Source: Chitinophaga alhagiae (GTDB taxonomy: Bacteria; Bacteroidota; Bacteroidia; Chitinophagales; Chitinophagaceae). Taken from it: a DNA stretch of 64,000 nucleotides. How positions within the stretch are numbered: position 1 is the stretch's first letter; every line of letters begins with the position of its first letter. A program made the translations under genes and the position numbers. The notes beneath the pieces were generated by a model that was not told where the DNA came from, did no database searches, and saw only the letters and a program-made list of their open reading frames with translations. The stretch spans positions 248,001 through 312,000 of the forward strand of contig NZ_QXMH01000005.1 of the NCBI RefSeq assembly GCF_003568665.1, in the 5' to 3' direction. Shown in pieces: positions 24,504 to 34,117 of this stretch.

Positions 24504-27500
24504 TTAGAAACCTGCACTGATGCCAAAGAGATACTGCCTGCCTACGGGGTAGATGCCAAAGTCAACACCCAATGCGGAGAAGGTGCTGTTGGTCTGGCTC
24601 ACCTCGGGGTCAAGACCGGTATACTTCGTGATGGTGAAAAGATTGGTAGCACCTACATAGGCCCGCAGGCTGCGGAGGCGGCCGCCAAACCATCCTTCCG
24701 TGGGGAAGGTGTAACCTATCTGCAGGTTCTTCATACGGAAAAAGCTGCCGTCCTGCACGTAATAGCTGGAAGAAGCATATTCAAAGTCAGAGGCCTGCCG
24801 CTTGGGAGAGGGTATGTCTGACCCTTTGTTGGTAGGGCTCCAGCGGTTGAGCATGCGGGTGCTGGCGGTGCCGTCAAAGGTGAAGAAGTCTGTAAAATAG
24901 CGGGTGGCCTCATACAGATCGTTACCCTGGGAACCGTTGAAGAACATCATGATGTCAAAGTTCCGGTACTTGGCGTTGATGGCCAGTGAATACAGGAAAT
25001 CAGGATGCGGGTTGCCGATAATGGTACGGTCAAACGGATCAATAACACCGTCTGCCTTGCCATTGGGGCCGGAAATATCCCTGTACTTCAAGCTGCCGGG
25101 GCGCGCGCCGCTGTAAGAGGGGCTGTTGGCCACGTCTGCGTCATCCTGGTAGATGCCGGCCACCTCATACCCGTAGAACGAACCGAAGGGTGCGCCGGGG
25201 CGCAGGATGGTGGTTTGCAGGCTGCGGAAGGTGCCGTACAGCTGCTCTTTCACGGTGGGCGCCAGAGACAGTACCTCGTTCACGTTGCGGGAGAAGTTGG
25301 CGGTTACGTCCAGCTGAAAGGGTTTGTTGCCGCGCTGGCCATAATGGTAGCCGAGCGCTATTTCAAAGCCCTTGTTCTGCATATCGCCAATGTTCACAAA
25401 GGGCGAGTTGCCCTGCCCTACCGCGGTAGCCGGGAGCGGCACGGGGTACAGCATGTCTACGGTTTTACGGTTGTACCAGTCAAAGGTACCGTCCAGCGCG
25501 CCGTCCAGGAAGGTGAAGTCCAGCCCTATGTTCAGCGAGCGAAGCTCTTCCCATTTTACGGCCGGGTTGTCATAATCTTTCTGCCAAACCCCTGTTATTA
25601 CGCCGTTGCCGCCGTTGATGGCGTAGGCAGACGTGGTAAGCGAGCTTTCAAAGCGGCGCAGGTACTGGAAGCCGGGGATGCGCTGGTTACCGGTGATACC
25701 GTAACCGGCGCGGAGCTTCAGGTCAGTGACCCATCCCGCGTCTTTCACAAAACCTTCTTCAGACAAACGCCAGGCAACGCTGCCCGCGGGGAAGGTACCG
25801 TATTTGTTTTCCGTACCGAAGTTGGAAGAACCGTCGCGGCGCACCGTGAGGCTTAACAGGTAACGGTCGTTATAGGAGTAATCCGCCCTGCCGAAGATGG
25901 AGAACAGGGAGCCTACGCCGCCGGTGCTGTTGTTGCTGATGTTGGCGGAACCGCGGGACAGGTAGTAGTAGTCCATATTGCCCAGCAGGAAGAACTCGTT
26001 CCTGCCGCCATTCAGCGTGCGGTTGCGGGCGTTGAAGGCTTCTGTGCCCGCCAGTACCGTCAAGGCATGGCGGTTCTGCACGTTCAGCTTGTAGGTGAGG
26101 GTGTTTGTCCACGTCCAGTCCGTGTTATAACCCTGGTACTCGCTCAGGCTGTTGGCATTGCCGCCTTCGGAGAACTCCAGGTTGGGATAACCAACGCTCA
26201 CGCCGTTGTAGTTCTCGTAACGGATACCGTAGGAGGTGCGGGCCACCAGGCCTTTAACGATGTCTACCTCGCCAAAGATGTTGCCGAAGAAGAAGTTCCG
26301 TTTGTTGATGTTGTCTTTTGCGCGGTAGAGCAACGCCATGGGGTTTTGCGCGTTGCCCAGCTTGTCTCCGCGGCTGCCGGCAAAGTTGCCCATCACATCG
26401 TACACCGGGATGATGGCGGGCATGCGGTAAGCAAAACCGAAGGCGCTGCCTTCTCCCTGGTACTCACCAGAGATATTGGGGTTTACCCCAACGCCCACAA
26501 ACTCTTCGTAGCTGTATTGCATGTTCTCCCCGAAGCGGAAGTGGTTGTTGAAAGCGGAGAAGGTAGTATTGGCCCTTACGTTGAAACGTTCGTACCCCGT
26601 ATAGCGCACAATACCTTTTTGCCCCAGGTAACCGGCGCCTATAGCATAGGTGGCATCTTCACCGCCGCCGGTAACGCCCAGCTGTACGCTTTTCATGGGC
26701 GCGTTCTGGGTGATCTCATCAAACCATTTGGTACCGGCCTGGTTGGCTTTGGTGATCTGGTAGAACGTGCTGCCGTCACGGCTGTAGTTATATTTGGACG
26801 GGTCCGTGTCCGCCGGCGTTACATTATGGCCGGTGGCGGCGCCCGCCAGCAGGTATTCCGGCAGGCTCGGGTTAGGCCCGGGGCCGTAGTTGCTGCCGGT
26901 TGTTTCCGGCGTGCCCGGCGTCTGGTTATTGTTGCGGAAGGCCTCGAACAGAAATTCCGCGTATTGCATGGGCGTCATCATTTCCGGGAAGTCTCCCCTG
27001 CGGGGTGACTGCTGGCCGTAGTACATGTCCAGCGAAATGCGGGGCGGCCCTTTGATCCCTTTTTTGGTGGTGATGATCACTACGCCGTTGTTGGCGCGGG
27101 CGCCGTAAATAGATGCGGCAGACGCGTCTTTCAGCACCTGCATGCTCTCTATATCGTTCTGGCTGAGCCAGCTCAGCTTGCCTTCGTACGGCACCCCGTC
27201 AATTACGAACAGCGGGTCGTTGTTGTTGATGGTACTGAAACCCCTGATCCTGATCTGCGGGGTGGCGCCGGGGGCGCCATCGCTGATTACCTGTACGCCC
27301 GTGGCCTTGCCCTGCAGGGCTTCAACGGGGCTGGCCACCGGTTGGGATTTCAACTGGTTGATGTTTACCACGGCCACAGAGCCGGTAAGGTCTTTCACGC
27401 GCTGGCTGGAATAACCTGTTACCACCACCTCGTCCAGCGTGCTGTTAGACGGGGCCAGGGTGATGTTATAGGTTTTGCCGGCCTCTACGGCCAGTTCCTG

Positions 27501-27809
27501 TGTGGCAAAACCGATGTTGCTCACCACCAGTGTTTCGCCGGTTTTGGCGCGGAGGGTAAACTCGCCGGCATCGTTTGTCACCGTGCCCCTTGTTTGCCCC
27601 TTGATCTGGATCACGGCGCCCGGTACAGGGAGGCCGTCGTCTCCGATCACCTTGCCCTTAACGGTGGTTTCTTGTTGAAAATACGGCGCCGGGGCGGCGG
27701 CGGCGGGAGTGGCATACGTGAAAGATAGTGTGGAGATCAGCGTAAACGCTGGTAAAAAGGTACCTCTTATCGCTTTCGATAAAAAAGCAATATTCCTCTT
27801 TTTTTTCAT
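24504..27809 (-). CDS. SusC/RagA-family TonB-linked outer-membrane protein (no STN domain)
   Basis: The 1101-residue protein has a signal region, a carboxypeptidase-regulatory-like domain (VKGKVIGDDGLPVPGAVIQIKG, about 49-120), a TonB-box-like stretch (LDEVVVTGYSSQRVKDLTG), a plug (IDGVPYEGKLSWLSQNDIESMQVLKDASAASIYGARANNGVVIITTKKG) and a long barrel ending YLFGISAGF. It lacks the STN domain of the first SusC, so it should not signal through FecR. This agrees with the lack of sigma and anti-sigma genes next to it. It imports an unknown oligomer together with the downstream SusD. Confidence 0.95.
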   Translation of the reverse strand: MKKKRNIAFLSKAIRGTFLPAFTLISTLSFTYATPAAAAPAPYFQQETTVKGKVIGDDGLPVPGAVIQIKGQTRGTVTNDAGEFTLRAKTGETLVVSNIGFATQELAVEAGKTYNITLAPSNSTLDEVVVTGYSSQRVKDLTGSVAVVNINQLKSQPVASPVEALQGKATGVQVISDGAPGATPQIRIRGFSTINNNDPLFVIDGVPYEGKLSWLSQNDIESMQVLKDASAASIYGARANNGVVIITTKKGIKGPPRISLDMYYGQQSPRRGDFPEMMTPMQYAEFLFEAFRNNNQTPGTPETTGSNYGPGPNPSLPEYLLAGAATGHNVTPADTDPSKYNYSRDGSTFYQITKANQAGTKWFDEITQNAPMKSVQLGVTGGGEDATYAIGAGYLGQKGIVRYTGYERFNVRANTTFSAFNNHFRFGENMQYSYEEFVGVGVNPNISGEYQGEGSAFGFAYRMPAIIPVYDVMGNFAGSRGDKLGNAQNPMALLYRAKDNINKRNFFFGNIFGEVDIVKGLVARTSYGIRYENYNGVSVGYPNLEFSEGGNANSLSEYQGYNTDWTWTNTLTYKLNVQNRHALTVLAGTEAFNARNRTLNGGRNEFFLLGNMDYYYLSRGSANISNNSTGGVGSLFSIFGRADYSYNDRYLLSLTVRRDGSSNFGTENKYGTFPAGSVAWRLSEEGFVKDAGWVTDLKLRAGYGITGNQRIPGFQYLRRFESSLTTSAYAINGGNGVITGVWQKDYDNPAVKWEELRSLNIGLDFTFLDGALDGTFDWYNRKTVDMLYPVPLPATAVGQGNSPFVNIGDMQNKGFEIALGYHYGQRGNKPFQLDVTANFSRNVNEVLSLAPTVKEQLYGTFRSLQTTILRPGAPFGSFYGYEVAGIYQDDADVANSPSYSGARPGSLKYRDISGPNGKADGVIDPFDRTIIGNPHPDFLYSLAINAKYRNFDIMMFFNGSQGNDLYEATRYFTDFFTFDGTASTRMLNRWSPTNKGSDIPSPKRQASDFEYASSSYYVQDGSFFRMKNLQIGYTFPTEGWFGGRLRSLRAYVGATNLFTITKYTGLDPEVSQTNSTFSALGVDFGIYPVGRQYLFGISAGF

Positions 27810-28497
27810 ATTTTTGAAGAGTTATGGTTCACCAAGTATTTTGAACTGTAATAGACTGGAAGCTAACTCCAGTTTTTAGCCGGCAATATTCCCGTATTGC
27901 CGGTTTCGTTATTGTTAAGTTTCTATTCTTGTCATAACATGGATTGTTTTAAGGATTAAGGAAGTGTGTTTTTTATATCGATTTGGTTGATGTTCCTTTT
28001 ATGCCGGGCAAACCCCTCCCCGCACCGCAGGCGCCATACCTGGCGGACAGTTCAATAAAAACGCCACAGGGCCCGTTATGTCATTGTTGTATCAGAATGG
28101 CGGAGAAAAAAATTATACAATCAATTGAACACTGCGCTTACTGATGTTGATTTTGGTACTGCAGACGGCTTTCATAACAGTTTTAGTTTAAAAATAGAAT
28201 GTAGATGCAGGCAGAGCACATTCACGGGTTAAACATGCCATACCAATCATCGTATGCTGCCGCGGCCACAGTTACCCGCAACCGGCACAGCCGTACAAAA
28301 AATACGTCGCAATAAGCTATTGGAGCGGGTTACGTGGCCGCCACCGCGAGCTTGATGCAGGAATAAAATGATTGATAAGAAGCGATTGATGTCAGGTGGT
28401 ACTCGAAGTAGATTTCTTTCTGTTCTGTCGATAACGTGTTATAACAGGATAAATTTACATCATTTTCTGTTAATTCCAAATATGTATTTCAAGATCG
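27810..28497 (-). promoter_or_regulatory. Long non-coding region before the second SusCD operon, with two leader hairpins
   Basis: I see no credible gene in these 688 bp. Near the SusC start there are two hairpins: ACTGGA with TCCAGT near 27856-27874, and CCGGCAATA with TATTGCCGG at 27880-27903 (perfect 9-bp stem). They would lie in the leader of the SusC mRNA. No clear TAnnTTTG element was found, so promoter and regulation are unknown. Confidence 0.4.
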
Positions 28498-28908
28498 TTA
28501 AACTTCCACGGCATCGTACACAATTACCTTGCTCCAGAGGTGGCTGCAGTTTTTGATAAATTCCTGGTGAATGGGGTGGCTCTGATAGGTCTCCTCCCCT
28601 GCAAGGTCATTAAAAAAGATCAGCTCGGAAACGGCCCAGCTGTTATCTACCACGTCTCTTTGTTCTGTACGGGCTACAATGCCTACCCGCAGGTCTTTGA
28701 CCGTTTCTATTTTGGCCAGGCTTTTAACGCCGGCAATCAGTTTGTTCCGGTCTTCTTTTGAGTCAGGGTTCTTCAGCCAGAAAAAGACATGGTGCGCTAC
28801 CGGGTATTTCTTTTGAGCGGCGGAAAGGGGCATGGCCGAAGCCAGGGTGCCGGCGCCTGTCAGCGCGGCGGCGGTGCGGAGGAATTTTCGTCTGTTCGTG
28901 TTTTTCAT
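28498..28908 (-). CDS. Dabb-domain (stress-responsive alpha/beta barrel) protein, Tat-exported
   Basis: The 136-residue protein has a twin-arginine signal (NRRKFLRTAAALTGAGTLASAMPLSA) and then a ferredoxin-like Dabb domain (YPVAHHVFFWLKNPDSKEDRNKLIAGVKSLAKIETVKDLRVG to YQSHPIHQEFIKNCSHLWSKVIVYDAVEV). Dabb proteins form small dimeric barrels; some bind haem-like or polyketide ligands but most have no known role. It follows the GNAT gene in the same direction by 39 bp and is probably the last gene of a thioredoxin-GNAT-Dabb operon. The in-frame upstream codons to 28944 are not needed: ATG at 28908 starts the Tat signal. Confidence 0.85.
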   Translation of the reverse strand: MKNTNRRKFLRTAAALTGAGTLASAMPLSAAQKKYPVAHHVFFWLKNPDSKEDRNKLIAGVKSLAKIETVKDLRVGIVARTEQRDVVDNSWAVSELIFFNDLAGEETYQSHPIHQEFIKNCSHLWSKVIVYDAVEV

Positions 28909-28947
28909 GGTAGTAAAATAGTGAATTAATTGGAAACCCCGCATAGG

Positions 28948-29481
28948 TTACCTGTCAGAAAAATTCCGCAGCGCGCGCTTCATCAGCACGTCTGTCTGCT
29001 CATCTTCTCCCAGCCTGAACAGGTGCGTGCCGAAAGGAGCAAAACCGTTTTTCTCATAGAAACGGATGGCGCGGAGGTTCTTTTCCCATACGCCCAGCCA
29101 GACATATGCTGCGCCGGCCGCCGCCGCAATTTCCAGCGCCTTGTCAAGCAGGGCCTGCCCTACCTGCTGGCCGTGAAATTCCTTCAGCACATAGATGCGC
29201 TCAATTTCCAGCCCCGCCGGATCTTGCAGGTCTGTTTGCGCCGCCGCGAAGTTCACCTTGAGATACCCTGCGGGCTTGCCGCCGGCCTTCACAAAGTAAA
29301 ACCGGGAGGCGGGGTTGCGCAGTTCTTCCGTTAACCGGGCTATAGAAAATGCTTCGTTGCTGTAAGCCTGCATGTTGCCCGAAGTGTTGGCGCCTGAAAA
29401 TGCATCTGAAAATGTTTGCAGCGCCAGTTGCCGCAACGCCTGTACGTCTGCCGGGGTTATTGCTGCCAGTTCAATATCCAT
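28948..29481 (-). CDS. GNAT-family N-acetyltransferase
   Basis: The 177-residue protein shows GNAT motifs: AGYLKVNFA, EIERIYVLKEFHGQQVGQALLDKALEIA (acetyl-CoA loop HGQQVG) and YVWLGVWEKNLRAIRFYEKNGFAPFGTHLFRLGEDEQTDVLMKR. The pattern resembles PaiA/RimI-like acetyltransferases that act on polyamines or protein N-termini, but the substrate is not certain. It begins one base before the end of the thioredoxin gene region (1-bp spacing), so the two are co-transcribed. Confidence 0.87.
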   Translation of the reverse strand: MDIELAAITPADVQALRQLALQTFSDAFSGANTSGNMQAYSNEAFSIARLTEELRNPASRFYFVKAGGKPAGYLKVNFAAAQTDLQDPAGLEIERIYVLKEFHGQQVGQALLDKALEIAAAAGAAYVWLGVWEKNLRAIRFYEKNGFAPFGTHLFRLGEDEQTDVLMKRALRNFSDR

Positions 29482-29482
29482 G

Positions 29483-29779
29483 TTACATGTGCTGTTTGAT
29501 CAGTTGCTCCAGTTGTTTGGCCTGCACCACGCCGGCCTGGCGCCATAATATTTTACCTTCCTTGAACAGTATGAGCGTAGGCACGCCCTGTACCTGGTAG
29601 GCGGCCGCGGCTGCGGGGTTCTTGTCTACATCTATCTTGATAATGGTAGCATCGTTCCCCACCTGGTCTTTCAGGTTTTTGAGGATAGGCTCCATCATTT
29701 TGCAGGGGCCGCACCAGGTGGCAAAAAAATCAACCAGCACGGGTTTATTGCTGTTGATGGTTTCCGAAAATGTGGCCAT
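29483..29779 (-). CDS. trxA: Thioredoxin
   Basis: The 98-residue protein is a single thioredoxin domain with the redox motif WCGPC (residues 22-26, in VDFFATWCGPCKMMEPIL) and the cis-proline loop GVPTLILFKEG. There is no signal peptide, so it acts in the cytoplasm as a general disulfide reductase. It is slightly shorter than E. coli TrxA at the N-terminus. It is the first gene of a small operon with a GNAT and a Dabb protein. A TAAATTTG -7 element lies 16 bp before the start codon. Confidence 0.93.
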   Translation of the reverse strand: MATFSETINSNKPVLVDFFATWCGPCKMMEPILKNLKDQVGNDATIIKIDVDKNPAAAAAYQVQGVPTLILFKEGKILWRQAGVVQAKQLEQLIKQHM

Positions 29780-29795
29780 AATATTCCGTTTCGCA

Positions 29796-29803
29796 CAAAT
29801 TTA
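29796..29803 (-). promoter_or_regulatory. -7 element of the thioredoxin operon
   Basis: TAAATTTG on the minus strand fits TAnnTTTG and lies 16 bp before the thioredoxin ATG. I found no good -33 partner. Confidence 0.5.
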
Positions 29804-29909
29804 CAACATCCGCCGCAACTGGCCCGATCCACCCTTATTTTGTCGTATTTGCACCGCCTGCGGAACAGGAAAGATCATCACCTTTGTAAGGAACACAAAC
29901 CCGCAACGC

Positions 29910-30347
29910 ATGAAAAAGTTACATTTCAACACTACCATCAACGCGCCCCGAGAAAAAGTATGGGACATTCTCTGGGGCAAGACCAGCTACCCGAAATGGA
30001 CCAGGCCCTTCAATGAAGGCAGCGATGTTGAAACAGACTGGCAGGAAGGCAGCGACGTAAAGTTCATAGACGCCGATGGCAACGGCATGCTGTCTGTTAT
30101 TGCTGTTAAACGGGAGCCGGAATATCTCTCCTTTCAGCACCGGGGCTATATCATGAACGGTAAAACAGATACTGAAAGCCCGGAAGTGAAGGCATGGGCC
30201 GGGGCGGAAGAAAACTATACGCTCAGCACGGCAAACGGGCAAACAACATTGAAAGTAGACCTGGACGTTACAGCTGAGCATAGCGACATCTTCGGTGACA
30301 TGTTCCCTAAAGCGCTGGCCATTGTGAAGGAACTGTCTGAACAATAA
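29910..30347 (+). CDS. SRPBCC (START/AHSA1-like) domain protein
   Basis: The 145-residue protein has the SRPBCC layout: HFNTTINAPREKVWDILWGKTSYPKWTRPFNEGSDVETDWQEGSDVKFID, then GMLSVIAVKREPEYLSFQHRGYI, a beta-sheet, and a long C-terminal helix (DIFGDMFPKALAIVKELSEQ). These proteins bind hydrophobic ligands in a deep pocket; AHSA1-like members also act as small stress proteins. ATG at 29910 is the first Met with the family motif; the longer open frame upstream overlaps the divergent thioredoxin gene. It ends 10 bp from the convergent kinase gene. Confidence 0.85.
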   Translation: MKKLHFNTTINAPREKVWDILWGKTSYPKWTRPFNEGSDVETDWQEGSDVKFIDADGNGMLSVIAVKREPEYLSFQHRGYIMNGKTDTESPEVKAWAGAEENYTLSTANGQTTLKVDLDVTAEHSDIFGDMFPKALAIVKELSEQ

Positions 30348-30357
30348 AGAACATATC

Positions 30358-32316
30358 TTATTGCTGCCGGGGAAGGCTGAAATAAAATTCTGTTCCCTTC
30401 CCCGGCTCGCTTTTGATCTGCAGCACGCCGCCATTGTTGGCCACAAACTCCTTGCATAACTGCAGGCCCAGGCCGGTACCTCTTTCTTCATCCGTACCTG
30501 CTGTGGTATACAGGCTGCTGCCACGCAGCAGCCGCTGCGCCTGCTCCGCCGTCATGCCCTGGCCGGTGTCCGCTACAAATATTTCCACCCGCTCTGCCTG
30601 CGGCCGGCAGCCAATGGTAATGATACCGCCCTGCAGCGTGAATTTGATGGCATTGTCTACCAGGTTGCGGATCACCAGCTCCAGCTGGTGATGGTCTGCG
30701 ATGACCACCACTTCTTCCGGCACTATCTTCCTGAATAAAATGGCCTTCTGGTCCGCGGCAAAGCGGTAGGTATCTATCACCTGGTACACCAGCGGGGAAA
30801 GCGGTACATCCCGCGGCCTGGTCTCAATACGCTCCATCTGGGTGAGAGACCAGTCCAGCACGTTCTGGATGGTGCCGGCAATGTACTTGATGTTGTGCCG
30901 CACGGTTTGAGAAAAATGCTGTATTTCTCCGGCGGAGAGCGCTTTTTGCTCAGACAGCTCCAGCAGGCCCGAGAGGTTGTTCAGCGGCGTGCGCAGGTCA
31001 TGTGAAATAATGCCCAGCAGCTTGTCTTTTACCTGGTTGCTGGCCTTCAGGTCTTGCGTGCGCTCCGCCACCCTCCGCTCCAGCAAAGCGTTCTGCTCAT
31101 TCACGAACCTGATCTGCTCCTCATGCATCTCGATCTTTTCCTTTTTCAGCACCGCATAACGGTGCCCCAGCGCCAGTGACAGCAAGATCACTTCCACGGC
31201 GGAGCCTACCGGTAAAATATGGAAGTACCAGTTCTTGAGCGGCAGCAGCCCCGCGTTGATAATGGTGAACAGAACAATGGCGCAGAGCAGCAGCGACCAG
31301 GCCACCAGGAAATACAAAGCCGGTTCATACCCCTTGCGCCAGGCGGTAACCGCCAGCCATACAAACAGGATGGGCACTGCTATGCTGACCACCTCCTGCA
31401 GGATAATGGTGACATGCCGCATGCCGGCAATATTGAAGGCAATGGCCGCTACGGCCACTATGTTGAAGGCCCGCAGCACCCTGCACATCCGGGGCGCGTA
31501 ACTACGGCCGTGCAGGAACGAAATGGAGAACGGAATGGCAAACAGGTAGCTGACGCCTACAAAACTCATCCCGTACATATTCACAAAGGCGGAGAGCGGC
31601 TCCGCCAGTACCACGTGAAACCCGCGCAGGTACAGTAAAACAAACGATGCCAGGAAAAAAAGGTAGCCCAGGTACAAGGCGTAATTGCGGTCCCTGATCC
31701 AGGCAAACAGGGAAAGGTTGTAAAAGAACAGGGCGATCACAATACCCAAATACACCAGCTCCACCACGTACATGCCGAACAACGCACGGGGCACGCCCTT
31801 TTCCGCGGCCAGGGTAACGGGCAGTATGACCGCGTTGCCGGTGCGCATGCGCAGCCAGAACTCCTGCTGCCGGTCTCCCAGCGCAGGCAGCTCAAAATTG
31901 AAACCCGGAAGGTTCCATACCTTGTTTTTGTTGCGCAGGCGGCTGCCGGAGGTAATGGTCTTCAGCTCCGGGCCGTCATAATAATATAGCGTAATGCTGT
32001 CTACATTGGCAAATTCAATGAGCAGGTATACTTTGCCCGGCGCGGAAGACGAGAAACTGCCATGTGCCCATACCGCGCCGTTGCTGAGGCCGAAGGCGCC
32101 TATTTCCTGCGTGCCCTGCCGGAAGCGGTACTGGTAACCGGCCTGCTGCACCTGCGCCAGGCTGAGCTGCGCGCCGCTGTCTACAAACCAGCGGATCTGC
32201 TGCCCTATTTTCTGGTACGGCTCGGCGGCGGTAAGGCGTATGGTGGGAATGGCCGCGGCCCGCAGGGTCAGCAAAACAAGGACAAGGATAACGGCGTATG
32301 ATGTTGGAGCTTTCAA
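30358..32316 (-). CDS. 7TMR-DISM sensor histidine kinase
   Basis: The protein of about 650 residues has a signal sequence, a periplasmic beta-sandwich (7TMR-DISMED2; WFVDSGAQLSLAQVQQ to LPVTLAA, roughly 40-175), seven membrane helices (about 180-385), a coiled coil (MHEEQIRFVNEQNALLERRVAERTQDL), a HisKA domain with the phospho-His in LLGIISHDLRTPLNNLSGLLELS, and an ATPase domain (RNLVDNAIKF, ADTGQGM, GTGLGLQLC). It should sense a carbohydrate-like or other periplasmic ligand. No response regulator is adjacent. The start is uncertain: no ATG precedes the signal sequence, and TTG at 32316 (MKAPTSYAVILVLVLL) fits better than TTG at 32352. Confidence 0.9.
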   Translation of the reverse strand: MKAPTSYAVILVLVLLTLRAAAIPTIRLTAAEPYQKIGQQIRWFVDSGAQLSLAQVQQAGYQYRFRQGTQEIGAFGLSNGAVWAHGSFSSSAPGKVYLLIEFANVDSITLYYYDGPELKTITSGSRLRNKNKVWNLPGFNFELPALGDRQQEFWLRMRTGNAVILPVTLAAEKGVPRALFGMYVVELVYLGIVIALFFYNLSLFAWIRDRNYALYLGYLFFLASFVLLYLRGFHVVLAEPLSAFVNMYGMSFVGVSYLFAIPFSISFLHGRSYAPRMCRVLRAFNIVAVAAIAFNIAGMRHVTIILQEVVSIAVPILFVWLAVTAWRKGYEPALYFLVAWSLLLCAIVLFTIINAGLLPLKNWYFHILPVGSAVEVILLSLALGHRYAVLKKEKIEMHEEQIRFVNEQNALLERRVAERTQDLKASNQVKDKLLGIISHDLRTPLNNLSGLLELSEQKALSAGEIQHFSQTVRHNIKYIAGTIQNVLDWSLTQMERIETRPRDVPLSPLVYQVIDTYRFAADQKAILFRKIVPEEVVVIADHHQLELVIRNLVDNAIKFTLQGGIITIGCRPQAERVEIFVADTGQGMTAEQAQRLLRGSSLYTTAGTDEERGTGLGLQLCKEFVANNGGVLQIKSEPGKGTEFYFSLPRQQ

Positions 32317-32463
32317 TGCACTAAGCGGTGTATGATCAAAGTAAATATACAACTATATTCCCGATGAAACCCCCGCCAGGCAAGACACAAACATGTTTGC
32401 GCAAATATCCCCCCATCATAAAAAAAAGCCGTATTTTCCTGTAACAATAAACATTGCAAGCCT

Positions 32464-33408
32464 ATGAGCCTGAACCGTCGTTCCTTTATGAAGCACACCC
32501 TTGGCAGCGCCGCATTGCTGGGCCTGCCCGCCGCACTGCCCGCCGCGGCCCTGCCGGCGCAGCTGCCGCCACCGGCAGATTTCAAGCTGGCCCTCTCCTC
32601 CTATTCCTACTGGCATTTCAGAACACCCAAGGTGCCCATTGAAAAAGTGATAGACGAGGCCAGCCGCCTGCAGGTAGAAGGAGTGGACGTACTGCACCGG
32701 CAGATGGACGGGGAAGACAATGCCTACCTTCAAAAGCTGAAGCGGCATGCATTTCTCAACGGGGTCAGCCTGATATCGCTCTCCATTCACCAGGATTTTG
32801 TAGACCCGGACCCGGCCGTGCGGCAGAAAGACATAGACCACACCATCCGTTGCATAGAGCTGGCGTATAAAATGGGCATTCCGGCCATCCGGCTCAATTC
32901 CGGCCGCTGGGGCACCATTAAGTCCTTTGACGCGCTGATGGCCAACCGGGGCGTGGAAAGCCCCATACCCGGCTACACGGAAGACGATGCGTTCAAATGG
33001 TGCATAGACAGCATAGCGCAATGCCTCCCCAAAGCCGCCGAATGCGGCGTGCTGCTGGCGCTGGAAAACCATTGGGGGCTTACCTCCACACCGGAAGGGC
33101 TGCTGCGCATCCGCCAGGCCATTGACTCTCCCTGGCTGGGCATATTGATGGACACCGGCAATTTTCTTGAAAACCCGTACAGCAAGCTGGAAAAGGTAGC
33201 GCCGCACGCCAGTTTTGTACAGGCCAAAACCTACTACGGCGGCGGAGAATGGTATACGCTTGACCTGGATTACAAGCGCATCATCAACATACTGCGCAAG
33301 GTTAATTACAACGGTTACATTGCTATTGAATTTGAAGGAAAAGAAGCCGCTGAAACAGGAGTGCGCAAGAGCGTGGAAATGCTGCGGGCGGCCATGAAGG
33401 CATCTTAA
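32464..33408 (+). CDS. Sugar phosphate isomerase/epimerase-like TIM barrel, Tat-exported
   Basis: The 314-residue protein has a Tat signal (LNRRSFMKHTLGSAALLGLPAALPAAALPA) followed by an AP endonuclease-2-type barrel: LALSSYSYWHFRTPKVPIEKVIDEASRLQVEGVDVLHRQMDG, RLNSGRW, LALENHWGLTSTPEGLLRIRQAI, LGILMDTGNFLENPY and GYIAIEFEGKEAAETGVRKSVEML. Conserved Glu, His and Asp residues in these strands would bind a divalent metal. Related proteins are xylose-isomerase-like or 3-keto-sugar enzymes working with Gfo/Idh/MocA oxidoreductases. No such partner is adjacent here. It overlaps the convergent DUF2975-like gene by 4 bp. Confidence 0.88.
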   Translation: MSLNRRSFMKHTLGSAALLGLPAALPAAALPAQLPPPADFKLALSSYSYWHFRTPKVPIEKVIDEASRLQVEGVDVLHRQMDGEDNAYLQKLKRHAFLNGVSLISLSIHQDFVDPDPAVRQKDIDHTIRCIELAYKMGIPAIRLNSGRWGTIKSFDALMANRGVESPIPGYTEDDAFKWCIDSIAQCLPKAAECGVLLALENHWGLTSTPEGLLRIRQAIDSPWLGILMDTGNFLENPYSKLEKVAPHASFVQAKTYYGGGEWYTLDLDYKRIINILRKVNYNGYIAIEFEGKEAAETGVRKSVEMLRAAMKAS

Positions 33409-34007
33409 GCGGCCGGCCGGGCACTGTGCTGTTCCAGGCCCTGCTTCCAGGCCACGGAAACGGCCAGCATCACCATTCCCGCCAGCAGGCCCTTGCCGCC
33501 GCCTGATTCCAGCTGCGTACCCGCCAGTGCCGGGTAATGCTGCGCAATGGCCGTATACAGGTAGTAACCCGCCAGCTTCAGCACGTCTGTACCAATAAAC
33601 AACCAGCCGATCACGCCAAGGCGCTGCGCATTGCGGCCGGGAAAGGCCGTATTGAAAATGCGGCGCAACGTTACCGCACCGTAAAAGAAAGCGGCCAGCA
33701 GCAGCACGTTCACCATGTAACAATAATAGGAAAGGGCCGTATGCGCGCTGGCGTATACATCAAACCGGTCAACCCGCTGCACGCTCACCACATCGTTCCG
33801 CAGGTAATAGGCCAGGTCAAGCGGCGTAGGCTCGGTACTGCCCATGCTGACATGCAGCACGGCGGCCGGCAAAGCTGTTTTGCCTTCCTGCCGTATCAGC
33901 CTGTTGTATGTCATCATCATAAATACCGCCACCGTTGCCACGGCAGCTATAAAAAACAACCCGTTTACCAGCGTTCTGGTGAATGTGAAAGTTTTGCGGC
34001 CCTTCAT
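33405..34007 (-). CDS. DUF2975-like membrane protein
   Basis: The 200-residue protein has four predicted membrane helices (TLVNGLFFIAAVATVAVFMMM, YCYMVNVLLLAAFFYGAV, LGVIGWLFIGTDVLKLAGYYLY, GLLAGMVMLAVSVAWKQGL) and the mid motif TLRRIFNTAFPGRNAQRLGVIGW. This is the pattern of DUF2975 proteins, whose function is unknown. Family members usually sit next to a small Cro/CI-type helix-turn-helix gene, and none is present here. ATG at 34007 (MKGRKTF) is preferred to the longer open frame that begins with residues of no family pattern. Confidence 0.72.
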   Translation of the reverse strand: MKGRKTFTFTRTLVNGLFFIAAVATVAVFMMMTYNRLIRQEGKTALPAAVLHVSMGSTEPTPLDLAYYLRNDVVSVQRVDRFDVYASAHTALSYYCYMVNVLLLAAFFYGAVTLRRIFNTAFPGRNAQRLGVIGWLFIGTDVLKLAGYYLYTAIAQHYPALAGTQLESGGGKGLLAGMVMLAVSVAWKQGLEQHSARPAA

Positions 34008-34117
34008 ACAAGCAGTTTTTGGTAAGATAAAGGTATCGATCACGGCGCGGAATACAAAAGTCGCAATTTGCCCCCGTTTTGTCGGTATCACACAGCGTCA
34101 GGATAAAGAAAGCCCGG

